Assembly (NCBI GenBank): GCA_004295885.1
Contig: SEDG01000207.1
Coordinates: 1 to 10,769, forward strand
Direction: 5' to 3'
DNA length: 10,769 bases
Origin: Pedobacter sp.
GTDB taxonomy: Bacteria > Bacteroidota > Bacteroidia > Sphingobacteriales > Sphingobacteriaceae
Shown here: in pieces, positions 1-6,396 of the stretch
Layout: each line of letters opens with the position of its first letter
How positions within the stretch are numbered: the first letter of the stretch is position 1
Made by a program: the position numbers and the translations under genes
The notes under the pieces: model-generated
The model's database searches: none
Told to the model about the DNA's origin: nothing
What the model saw: the letters and a program-made list of their open reading frames with translations, nothing else

Positions 1-86
1 CTCGTTCGAGGTGACGGTATGATGAAGAACGTTGAGTGTTGTCCGTCTTCCGCTTTCATCACCACTTTGTTTCGCCCCTAGAACTA

Positions 87-123
87 TAAAGAGCGACCGA
101 CAAATGGGCTAACTCGCTCTTTA
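87..123. terminator. 10-bp perfect hairpin downstream of the 167-574 gene
   Basis: Arms TAAAGAGCGA (87-96) and TCGCTCTTTA (114-123) pair perfectly around a 17-nt loop. The hairpin lies 44 bp past the stop codon of the minus-strand gene at 167-574, so it could end that transcript. The large loop and the lack of a long T-run in either direction make it a weak intrinsic terminator. The rest of 1-166 shows no gene. Bases 6-16 (TCGAGGTGACG) recur exactly at 7676-7686. Confidence 0.4.
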
Positions 124-166
124 ATATGGTCACAATAAAAGGGCTATTTATCCTTGTATTTCTGTT

Positions 167-574
167 CTAGTTAAGCTCCAATAAAAATTCTTCCTTTGCT
201 TGTTTAATGGTGAGCTTTTGAGGCCTGCTTAATTTGGGAGCGCCAAGGAGTTGCTTTATCGCAAGCAGCTCGTTATAGATATTAGCATTTGGCCTGAGCT
301 CTACCACTGTTTCGGCAATTGCCGGAAAGGTGACCTCTTGCACGGCTATACCCTTCAACTCCCCTACCAGATTAATTTGCTCGTCGAACGATTTGATGTA
401 AGGCGTGAGCGACTTGATGAGATTCTCTAGCGGTCGGTCTGCGGTGGCAAATCCCGTCCGCGTTCGCCAGGCGTAACCCACACAACGCTCGTTAAGCCAG
501 AAATGATAGTAACCTTCTTCCTCTTGAATGGTAAGGTCGGAAAAGTCTTTTGGTAACAATATATTTTTTCTCAT
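167..574 (-). CDS. Hypothetical protein, 135 aa
   Basis: I do not recognise this family. The frame is a clean 135-codon ATG-to-TAA reading frame with no competing ORF on the other strand. The N-terminal third has an aromatic-rich stretch (GYYHFWLNERCVGYAWRTR, about residues 21-39), which looks like a small beta-sheet. The middle (about 50-90) mixes hydrophobic and charged residues. The C-terminus (about 97-135) is Leu/Lys/Glu-rich and probably helical. There is no signal peptide or transmembrane segment, so the protein is likely cytoplasmic. It stands alone: the next gene is 780 bp away on the other strand. Upstream on the minus strand, TATATTTC just before the start resembles the Bacteroidetes -7 element TAnnTTTG but with no convincing -33 element. 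The gene call is fairly safe and the function is unknown. Confidence 0.7.
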   Translation of the reverse strand: MRKNILLPKDFSDLTIQEEEGYYHFWLNERCVGYAWRTRTGFATADRPLENLIKSLTPYIKSFDEQINLVGELKGIAVQEVTFPAIAETVVELRPNANIYNELLAIKQLLGAPKLSRPQKLTIKQAKEEFLLELN

Positions 575-683
575 GGCTGCGAAATATAACGCAATAATAC
601 TAAAAACATTAGCATAAGAAGAGTCTATTCCGAAGAGGGATGCTTAAACGTTATTACAATCGGTTGGAGGGGAAGTTGTGTAT

Positions 684-783
684 TTGGCTCTACATAAACG
701 GACATCTCATCCCAAAGCAATTTCTGAGAATCATTGGCTCTACATAAACGGACATCTCATCCCAAAGCAATTTCTGAGAATCA
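684..783. repeat. Exact 50-bp tandem duplication (two copies)
   Basis: Bases 684-733 and 734-783 are identical, and the match runs one base further at period 50. Each copy begins TTGGCTCTACATAAACGG and ends TTTCTGAGAATCA. Perfect identity implies a recent duplication by slippage or unequal exchange. No third copy or partial copy is present elsewhere in the window. Confidence 0.95.
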
Positions 784-822
784 TCCCCTGTATGCCAGTT
801 AGCACATATATTGGTTTGGCAT

Positions 823-830
823 TATATTTT
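823..830 (+). promoter_or_regulatory. Possible -7 element before the structured RNA region
   Basis: TATATTTT matches 7 of 8 positions of the Bacteroidetes sigma-A -7 consensus TAnnTTTG. A good -33 TTTG is not visible about 19 bp upstream, so the call is weak. It would place a transcript start near 837, just before three consecutive hairpins and a terminator on the same strand. Confidence 0.2.
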
Positions 831-836
831 ACCAAC

Positions 837-1020
837 GCAATGTAGGTTTTGCAACCTAATTAAGGGTATCGTCACCCAATACGCATCTTGGGCCTAGGGT
901 TGGTTTTTGTAAAGTAAAAATAATAGGCCCAAGTATTGCGTATTACAGGCGTAAAACATCAACATCTACCCTGTTGTCACGATGGATCGAGGTACCTGAA
1001 AAAATTCAGGTGCCTTTTTT
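837..1020 (+). ncRNA. Candidate structured small RNA ending in an intrinsic terminator
   Basis: About 180 nt with no ORF carries a series of inverted repeats. TAGGTT/AACCTA is at 843-858 with a 4-nt loop. GGGT/ACCC is at 864-877. A long imperfect stem pairs 878-896 with 924-944: AATACGCA and TTGGGCCTA both pair, separated by a 2-versus-4-nt internal bulge around a 27-nt AU-rich loop. Small hairpins TTAC/GTAA (943-954) and CGAT/ATCG (980-989) follow, then a strong terminator at 990-1020. No plus-strand gene lies upstream for that terminator to serve, so an independent transcript is the simplest reading. It does not match tmRNA, RNase P, SRP or TPP-type motifs that I can recall. It could instead be the decayed end of a mobile element. 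The family is unknown. Confidence 0.35.
990..1020 (+). terminator. Strong rho-independent terminator, plus strand
   Basis: Bases 990-1000 (AGGTACCTGAA) pair with 1005-1015 (TTCAGGTGCCT) over 11 bp, with one G-U wobble at 993/1012 and an AAAA loop, followed at once by a T-run through 1020. The flanking A-rich loop and T-run fit the plus strand. There is no plus-strand CDS in the preceding 1 kb, and the next gene starts 339 bp downstream. Confidence 0.75.
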
Positions 1021-1098
1021 CCCTTTTGAATGCTTCTATGCCTATAGACCCATTCGTAAGCCAAAGGAAATATGCTCGTGCTTTCAATTTAAGCAATC

Positions 1099-1215
1099 TT
1101 ACACTTCAATGCCCTTTGTCATTTCCATCAGCAATTCAATTTTCTCAATAAAAATGCTGCGCATAGGCCCATCGGAAATGGCTTCATATCGGGATTTCGC
1201 AAGCTCAACATTGGT
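1099..1215 (-). pseudogene. Possible 3' remnant of a protein-coding gene
   Basis: A minus-strand frame with its TAA at 1099-1101 stays open for about 38 codons and reads like protein (…KSRYEAISDGPM, then RSIFIEKIELLMEMTKGIEV). Going upstream it runs directly into the TCGGG/TTCATTGG repeat block and hits a TGA at 1216-1218 inside it. This fits a gene whose 5' part was replaced by the repeat. An internal ATG would give only 21 residues. I do not recognise the family, and chance is a fair alternative. Confidence 0.22.
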
Positions 1216-1277
1216 TCATTGGTTCATTGGCTCATTGGTTTCCCGAGAAATCGGGATTTCGCTTCGCTCAACATTGG
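1189..1277. repeat. Hairpin plus TTCATTGG composite repeat, left copy
   Basis: The order is TCGGGATTTCGC and CTCAACATTGG, then TTCATTGG, TTCATTGG and CTCATTGG, then a perfect hairpin TCCCGA-GAAA-TCGGGA (1241-1256), then TTTCGCTTCGCTCAACATTGG. The hairpin, the TTTCGCTnCGCTCAAC motif and the TTCATTGG octamers recur in the same order at 7915-8166. It sits 80 bp before the esterase gene. Confidence 0.8.
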
Positions 1278-1358
1278 TAAACTGTTGTAAGCTTAAAAAG
1301 CTTGTGTTAAATACTGTTAAAGTAAAATATTAAACTATTTCCCTCCTTACCTTTAAGC

Positions 1359-2540
1359 ATGAAACAAATTGAGTTAAGGAAACTATTTCCCTTCTTTTTT
1401 CTACTGTCATTTTCTTCTGGCTTATTTGCTCAAGAAGCCGACATAGTAAGCAAGTTGAATGCAATCATTAAACCCATCACTACACTATCGCCAGATAGCA
1501 GTTTTGATGATCTTGATTTTTTGAGTGAGGAACTGCTGCAGAAGAAAATAGTTGCGCTTGGTGAAGCGACCCATGGCACTAAAGAAATATTTGTTTACAA
1601 AGACAGGTTAGTCCGCTATTTGGTGGCGAAGTTGAACTACAAGGCTATTAGTTTCGAAGCCGATTTTAATGGATTGGAAGCCATAGATAATTACATCAAT
1701 GGTAAAACAGACAGCGCTATCATCAGTAATAACTACAAACCGTTATTTAATTGGCTAAAAGATTTTAACAAGAACAAAATTGAGCAAGATAAAGTGCATG
1801 TTTATGGGCTAGAAATTCGGGAATTTAGTTTGGCCATTGATAGGATCTTAAGTTTCAACTGGAACATCAGTAAACCAGATAAAACCATCTTGTTAGGCAT
1901 TAGGAACACGCCCTTCGATAAAATTGACAAACAAAGTTTAGCCAATTTTAAAGAGGTTTGCACCCGTTTACCAATCAACGTTTACACAAAAATGCTGCTG
2001 CAATTGATAGGAAATTACCAAAATTTCATCGGCCTAAAAAGTAAGATCGGCGTTAGGGATAAATTCATGGCAGAAAATGCAATTGCCTTACAAGAGAGCA
2101 TACCCAACACCAAGCTCATTATTTGGGCGCACAATGGCCATGTGGCAAAATCGGCCTTATACAACAAACCCACAATGGGCGAATTTTTGTTTAAGAAATA
2201 TGGCAACAAATACCATGTCATTGCCACAGACCTCAATAAGGGATATGTGAGTGTGAGAACGGTGTTGGCTAAAACCAAATCTTATTCAGGTGTGCAACCT
2301 TTGTACCTTTCTGAAGTTTCTTCAGACAAGGCTTACGAGTATTACTTTAGCCAATGTAAGTTTAAAAACTTTATCTTGGATTTAAACAAAACCACAGTCG
2401 ACAGTCAATTACGCTCCTTTTTTGCGCAACAAAAAGACATGAGAATGATTGGCGGTACAAGCACGCCTTTAAATAAAAAATTATCCATTTTAGCCAACTT
2501 CGACACCATCATTTATTTTAATGAAACGAATAGCCTTTAA
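1359..2540 (+). CDS. Secreted erythromycin-esterase-family protein, 393 aa
   Basis: This belongs to the erythromycin esterase/EreA-EreB-like superfamily (PF05139 type). The core motif ALGEATHGTKE is at residues 66-76, and His72 corresponds to the essential base of Ere enzymes. Other expected elements follow: SFEAD with Glu100, a VHVYGLE strand near 146-152, VRDKFMAEN at 232-240, and WAHNGHVAK at 256-264 with His258 and His261. Residues 1-25 form a signal peptide (charged start, FFFLLSFSSGLFA, then QE), so the mature protein is periplasmic or surface-exposed. Clinical Ere proteins are usually cytoplasmic, so a macrolide substrate should not be assumed. Length is close to the family norm. The ATG at 1359 fits the signal peptide and no Shine-Dalgarno is present. 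Its stop codon lies inside the 3' end of the convergent CHAT gene. Family assignment is firm and substrate is unknown. Confidence 0.9.
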   Translation: MKQIELRKLFPFFFLLSFSSGLFAQEADIVSKLNAIIKPITTLSPDSSFDDLDFLSEELLQKKIVALGEATHGTKEIFVYKDRLVRYLVAKLNYKAISFEADFNGLEAIDNYINGKTDSAIISNNYKPLFNWLKDFNKNKIEQDKVHVYGLEIREFSLAIDRILSFNWNISKPDKTILLGIRNTPFDKIDKQSLANFKEVCTRLPINVYTKMLLQLIGNYQNFIGLKSKIGVRDKFMAENAIALQESIPNTKLIIWAHNGHVAKSALYNKPTMGEFLFKKYGNKYHVIATDLNKGYVSVRTVLAKTKSYSGVQPLYLSEVSSDKAYEYYFSQCKFKNFILDLNKTTVDSQLRSFFAQQKDMRMIGGTSTPLNKKLSILANFDTIIYFNETNSL

Positions 2541-4836
2541 TATCAATCACTGATTCTGAAACAAAAACCTTCAAGGTCTCCAATCCATAGGGTGGCGAAA
2601 CCGTAAAGACCACATTTTTAAAAAGTTTTTCTTCACCCGCCTTTATGCTAAGATCAGCAGGGTATATATTTGCCTCTGCCTGCGGCAAAAAGGATGTAAT
2701 CAAGCCATCTGCAGCAAGATCTATGACATTGATATAAACGGCCTTTTCGCCATTATTTTTTACGTGCATAACAAATTGCTCGTCTTCTTTAAACTCAGTT
2801 CTATGATCTTGATAATTAAGCGTATCATTTTTTATAGGTATAATGCTCACATCGACATTTAGACTTGGGTTTTTTAAAACCAAATCTTGTAAGTACTTAA
2901 ACTTGGCGTACAGCGTTAATTTATTGTTTAAATCAGTTTTGTAGCTATCACCTCTAGCAATTTCTGCAAATCTTGCACTAGTTGTTTTAAACTTAATGAT
3001 ATCTCCCTTTTCTCCTTTCTCTAACAAAATGTCTGCATGCTCATCAAAGACAACGAGATTATTTTCCACTAAGTCTAGCTTTATTGCCTTTATCTCGTCT
3101 AGCGAGAAGCTGTTCTTATCAAATGAAAGTTTGATGGGCATAACTGGTATTTGCTCATTTAAAATAAAATAAGCTGCATCATTAGCCAAATTTCCCTCCA
3201 ACTTTATTACCGTTGTGTATGCGCCAACTTTAACAACTCGCCCGCTTAATACCTTCGTGTTTGTAGTTTGATTCACACTTACTCTGAAGACATCTACTTT
3301 AGCACCTAAACTCAATGCCTTAGCGCTTTTAACAAATAAAGTATCCTTTTTAATGTTTACAATATCAAATGGTGATACCTTTCTATCATCATCAGGTTTA
3401 TAATAATTATCAAACCCATAGTCTATACCGAATGCGGAGAAGCTTGCCCATTTTAAGTAATTTGGATATTTCTTCATCGCATCTAAAGTTGCTAACCTCA
3501 ACGGATCTGAAGGCACATACTTATGCGGTTTTTGTAAATGATACATGAACCTATTCATTAATAAGGCTGTTGCATCATCATCTACGCTCCACAAGCTCAT
3601 GATTACGTTATCACTACCAGCCAGCAAAAAGCTTCTTGCCATTCCAATCATACCTCCATCAACTGCCTGCCCCAATCCGGTTTGGCAAGCAGACAAGATT
3701 ACGGTTTCTGGGAAAGATCCTCTAGCACTTGTACTAAGGCCTTTTTCTCTTTGGCTTGCTTTGAAATTCATGATTTCTTTGGCAGTTAGATAAGATTCTT
3801 TACCGCTTAATACCAGAAAGCTTTTGTTGAGGGGGTCTATTTGATCTGAAATACCGTGTGTGGCAAAATAGGCAAGATGACTAGTATTAAGGTGTTTAAG
3901 CACACTACTTTTTGTAGCCTGATCACCAAGTAATACCTTTGGCTGGATCAAGTACCTAGCAGCACCAAGAATTTCTTTGGTTGCGCCAGGCAAATCAGGA
4001 AAACTATATTTTTGATCCTTGGGATAACTTGGATTACCTACCAGCAGCGCATTGTTTAGGTTAATTTTATACCTACTCATTACCTTACCAGTTAAAAAAT
4101 TAGTGGAATAGTCAGCAGACAGATCATAACCACCATCAAAACCCCTATCATATTTACCAATGAAGGCTAATCGTTTACCAATAAAATCAATTATGCCTGG
4201 GCTAATCATGAAACTACATTTTTCAATCAAGAAACTTTTGTCCTTATATGGCCTCAATAGGTGATATGGAAAGGTACCAATATTTAAAGCTGGTATAATG
4301 GTAAGGTGAGTATACCTTTCATTAAACTCTTCAGGTAGCAAAAGTTTGGTAGCCCTGGCCAATAACGAATCTAGGCTTAATTTGGATGAGCCTAGTGTAG
4401 TCCTTACAGTGACGCCACGGTCAATGGGTGTGCGATTAACTGCAGCCTGTTTTATCCCAAGTTTATGTCCAATTTGATCAAATAGCAGAGATAATTCTTC
4501 CTTCTTGATCCCTATCTTTTTTTGACTGACCAACTTACCCGGTGTAAGGAGTGTTATTTTTAATTGATTATTGTCATAAACATAGAACAAGAAGGCATTG
4601 GAATGATCTTGTGGATAAATCCTACTCAAAAACACGGCGAGATCCTCATCAGATGTAATATTGTTCTTTCTAAATTCCTTTACATAATTTGAGACAAGAT
4701 TCTGTGCTACCCCCCTTGTTTGTAAAAGTACCTTTGCCTGTTCTACATATACTTCAAAATCATTTGTTTCTTTTTGTTGTCCGTAGCATACAAATAACGA
4801 TATGGCTAGACAAATGGTAAGGGAGAATCTTATCAT
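2518..4836 (-). CDS. Secreted CHAT-domain (caspase-like) protease with DUF4384-like C-terminus, 772 aa
   Basis: The N-terminus (MIRFSLTICLAISLFVCYGQ) is a signal peptide, so the protein should be exported. Residues about 30-180 are an unassigned helical region. A CHAT domain spans about 180-475: LLVGNP (264-269), PDLPGATKEI (280-289), LLGDQATKSSVL (302-313), the catalytic His in YFATHG (His327), the catalytic Cys in LSACQTG (Cys384), and SLWSVDDDATA (414-424). All catalytic landmarks are intact. Residues about 675-765 (EDEQFVMHVKNN, LAADGLITSFLP, PYGLETLKVFVSE) resemble DUF4384, a beta-sandwich often found with caspase-like proteases. No TPR repeats, gasdermin or effector gene lies beside it. 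It overlaps the esterase gene tail-to-tail by 23 bp, with no room for a terminator between them. Family is firm; substrate and role are unknown. Confidence 0.92.
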   Translation of the reverse strand: MIRFSLTICLAISLFVCYGQQKETNDFEVYVEQAKVLLQTRGVAQNLVSNYVKEFRKNNITSDEDLAVFLSRIYPQDHSNAFLFYVYDNNQLKITLLTPGKLVSQKKIGIKKEELSLLFDQIGHKLGIKQAAVNRTPIDRGVTVRTTLGSSKLSLDSLLARATKLLLPEEFNERYTHLTIIPALNIGTFPYHLLRPYKDKSFLIEKCSFMISPGIIDFIGKRLAFIGKYDRGFDGGYDLSADYSTNFLTGKVMSRYKINLNNALLVGNPSYPKDQKYSFPDLPGATKEILGAARYLIQPKVLLGDQATKSSVLKHLNTSHLAYFATHGISDQIDPLNKSFLVLSGKESYLTAKEIMNFKASQREKGLSTSARGSFPETVILSACQTGLGQAVDGGMIGMARSFLLAGSDNVIMSLWSVDDDATALLMNRFMYHLQKPHKYVPSDPLRLATLDAMKKYPNYLKWASFSAFGIDYGFDNYYKPDDDRKVSPFDIVNIKKDTLFVKSAKALSLGAKVDVFRVSVNQTTNTKVLSGRVVKVGAYTTVIKLEGNLANDAAYFILNEQIPVMPIKLSFDKNSFSLDEIKAIKLDLVENNLVVFDEHADILLEKGEKGDIIKFKTTSARFAEIARGDSYKTDLNNKLTLYAKFKYLQDLVLKNPSLNVDVSIIPIKNDTLNYQDHRTEFKEDEQFVMHVKNNGEKAVYINVIDLAADGLITSFLPQAEANIYPADLSIKAGEEKLFKNVVFTVSPPYGLETLKVFVSESVIDIKGYSFH

Positions 4837-4900
4837 AGATTTAATGGTAGGCTAGAGATGAGAACATTTAATAGTCTAATATAACAACAATCTTCCATCT

Positions 4901-4925
4901 TCCCTGCCTGCCCGGCAGGCAGGGA
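4901..4925. repeat. GC-rich palindrome, copy 1 (12-bp arms, 1-nt spacer)
   Basis: TCCCTGCCTGCC (4901-4912) and GGCAGGCAGGGA (4914-4925) are exact reverse complements around a single C. The sequence stands out in AT-rich surroundings and has a near-identical partner at 6150-6171. It lies 65 bp before the CHAT start codon on that gene's upstream side. Confidence 0.95.
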
Positions 4926-5100
4926 TTTAACATCTTCCCTCCTCTCTAACTCCACAACTCAACATCTTTTCTCTTCTTCCGGACTTCTTCCGTTATTTGT
5001 TGCTCGTTTTTCGTCTTACGGGCTTTCCGACTTCCCAACTCCACAACTCAACAACTCAACAACTAAACATCTCTTCTCCTCTTCCGGTTTTTCGGACTTT
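4926..5100 (+). repeat. Pyrimidine-rich ACTC/CAACTC tandem tract, upstream of the S41 gene
   Basis: The plus strand is dominated by C, T and A with very little G: repeated CCACAACTC, CAACAACTC and CTTCTTCCGG units, plus hairpin-like bits such as TTTCGTC…GGGCTTTCCGAC. The open frame of the S41 gene runs back through this tract to 4997, but that part is translated repeat and not real protein. Confidence 0.8.
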
Positions 5101-5149
5101 TCAAATAAGAATTTGTAATTTACCAACTCAAGCCTGTGCAATCATAAAG

Positions 5150-6136
5150 TTGAAATTTACATTGCTCCTATTTTTTTCTCTTATAGCGAATAGGTTATTG
5201 GCGCAAGAAAATGCGCAGGTGTTACAAGCTGTAGTGCAAAACGTTTACGATAAGGCTAAAAAACATTCGCTGTACCGTAAAAATGTAGATTGGGATATTT
5301 TGCATGAGAAAGTTTTTGGCAGTGCCATACAGACAGGGGCTGATCTCGAAAAAAAAGTGGCCTTGATTTTCGAAACCCTAGGAGACAAGCATGCCACCCT
5401 ACTTTATCATGGCAAACGGGTAGTTTATTCAAAACCGCCCAGTTCATTTGTACCCAGGGCAGCACTAAAGGTTGCTCCTGATTATGCTTCAAATGGCTTT
5501 AGCACCAAATTGTTGGAAGACGGTTATGCTTATATCGCTTTGCGGTCGCCAGTTAAAAGCGATACTCGAAACTTACAAAGTTATCAAGACCAGCTTTGTG
5601 CGCTTAACCTAAAAAACATAAAGGGCATAATTGTAGATTTACGCTTGAATGAGGGCGGTAGCATCTTTCCGATAGCAGCATTTGGTCAACTATATGGTAG
5701 CGAGCTTGTCGGCTACAACAGTAACTCTGAAGGACTCTCTGGCGCTTGGAAAGTGAAGGATGGAAAGTTCTATCAAAATAAAACACTGGTATCTACTGTT
5801 AAAAACCAGTGCAAAGGCAATGATCAAATTAAAATTGCTGTGCTAATCAGTCAAATAACGGCCAGTTCAGGAGAGATCATGGCAACCACCTTTATGGGGC
5901 GAGCAAATACAATTTTTATAGGGGAAAAAACTTATGGCCTGCCCACGCTTAATATAGAGTTTAATTTAGGCAATGGTTATTATTTGGGAATAGCAGCATC
6001 TTTTATTGCAGATCGCAACGGAAAAGTCTATCCTAATTACCTCTCTCCCGATCTTGAAATGATAAACGGCGATAATTTCGCAGACCTCAACAAAGATGTG
6101 AAGGTGAAGGCGGCAATGGAATGGTTTAAAAATTGA
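5150..6136 (+). CDS. Secreted S41-family peptidase, about 328 aa, unusual start
   Basis: From the TTG at 5150 the protein starts KFTLLLFFSLIANRLLAQE, a signal peptide with a cleavage site near residue 18-19, so it is exported. S41 landmarks are LGDKHATL (78-85, His81), GYAYIAL (125-131), IKGIIVDLRLNEGG (157-170), ITASSGEI (236-243, probable nucleophile Ser239) and FIGEKTYGLPT (256-266). The Lys of the Ser-Lys C-terminal-processing enzymes (GKG) is replaced by Leu264, so this resembles the S41 branch with GEPTAG-type motifs, thought to use Ser and His. No PDZ domain is seen. The frame extends to a TTG at 4997, but those 51 codons are intergenic repeat. ATA at 5144 stands where an ATG giving MKLKF would be expected. 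Palindromes sit on both sides of the gene. A degraded or poorly translated gene is possible. Confidence 0.82.
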   Translation: MKFTLLLFFSLIANRLLAQENAQVLQAVVQNVYDKAKKHSLYRKNVDWDILHEKVFGSAIQTGADLEKKVALIFETLGDKHATLLYHGKRVVYSKPPSSFVPRAALKVAPDYASNGFSTKLLEDGYAYIALRSPVKSDTRNLQSYQDQLCALNLKNIKGIIVDLRLNEGGSIFPIAAFGQLYGSELVGYNSNSEGLSGAWKVKDGKFYQNKTLVSTVKNQCKGNDQIKIAVLISQITASSGEIMATTFMGRANTIFIGEKTYGLPTLNIEFNLGNGYYLGIAASFIADRNGKVYPNYLSPDLEMINGDNFADLNKDVKVKAAMEWFKN

Positions 6137-6149
6137 GGAGATCGTTGTT

Positions 6150-6171
6150 CCCTGCCTGCCGGCAGGCAGGG
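6150..6171. repeat. GC-rich palindrome, copy 2 (11-bp arms, no spacer)
   Basis: CCCTGCCTGCC (6150-6160) and GGCAGGCAGGG (6161-6171) form a perfect 22-bp palindrome 13 bp after the S41 stop codon. A short T-run (TTTTT, near 6179) lies a little further on, so it might act as a terminator. The same sequence upstream of the gene, at 4901-4925, argues for a repeat family instead. A smaller relative, ATGCC-TGCC-GGCAT, is at 7596-7609. Confidence 0.95.
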
Positions 6172-6335
6172 TTGGTAGTTTTTCGTTGTTCGTTCCTAGA
6201 CTTAACGCCGCTCGGACTCAGGACTCACGACCTCCGAACATTTTCCATCTTACATCTTCAGACTCCCAACTTCAAGACTCAAGACTAAAGACTCTCAACT
6301 CCCAACTCAGGACTCCCAACTCTAAACTCCCTCAT
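6172..6335 (+). repeat. GTTGTTCG plus ACTC tandem tract after the S41 gene
   Basis: It starts with TTTTTCGTTGTTCGTTC, then repeats of GGACTCA, AAGACTC, CCAACTC and CTCTCAACTC with scattered CTTACATCTTC. G is rare on this strand. The same order (GTTGTTCGTT, a CGGAC or CCGAC piece, then ACTC repeats) occurs at 4985-5080 and 10260-10426. No reading frame of note lies here. Confidence 0.75.
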
Positions 6336-6396
6336 TTTAACTTAAAGTAAACCTCAATTTTCATCAGCAATAACACCTTCACTCCTCATGCATAGA

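Larger units (their letters stand above)
625..835 (-). pseudogene. Possible small-ORF remnant disrupted by a 50-bp tandem duplication
   Basis: On the minus strand a frame ending in TAG at 625-627 reads through the first repeat copy as a coding-like peptide (…KLLWDEMSVYVEP… then …LPLQPIVITFKHPSSE). The second copy shifts this frame because 50 is not a multiple of three. If one copy is removed, about 49 codons are open, back to a TAA near 835, and the part before the repeat reads NICANWHTGDDSQ. No start codon or family is recognised. At this length an open frame can arise by chance, so this is only a suggestion of a decayed gene end. Confidence 0.2.

Noticed and set aside
575..1000. Insertion sequence as the source of the 50-bp repeats and long inverted repeat
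   Set aside because: No transposase frame, no terminal inverted repeats with target duplication; kept only as an alternative for the small-RNA candidate.
936..1333. Two plus-strand ORFs (71 and 119 codons)
   Set aside because: They read through the terminator hairpin and the TTCATTGG repeat, with no domain and poor composition.
2015..2278. Minus-strand 87-codon ORF inside the esterase gene
   Set aside because: Shadow of a clearly coding plus-strand frame.
3545..3793. Plus-strand 82-codon ORF inside the CHAT gene
   Set aside because: It lies antisense to the catalytic region of the CHAT domain and is a shadow.
2518..4836. CHAT-gasdermin or type III CRISPR-associated protease module
   Set aside because: No gasdermin, TPR or Cas gene nearby, and the protein carries a signal peptide.
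4997..5149. N-terminal extension of the S41 frame
   Set aside because: The codons translate the ACTC repeat tract and precede a typical signal peptide, so they are unlikely to be real protein.
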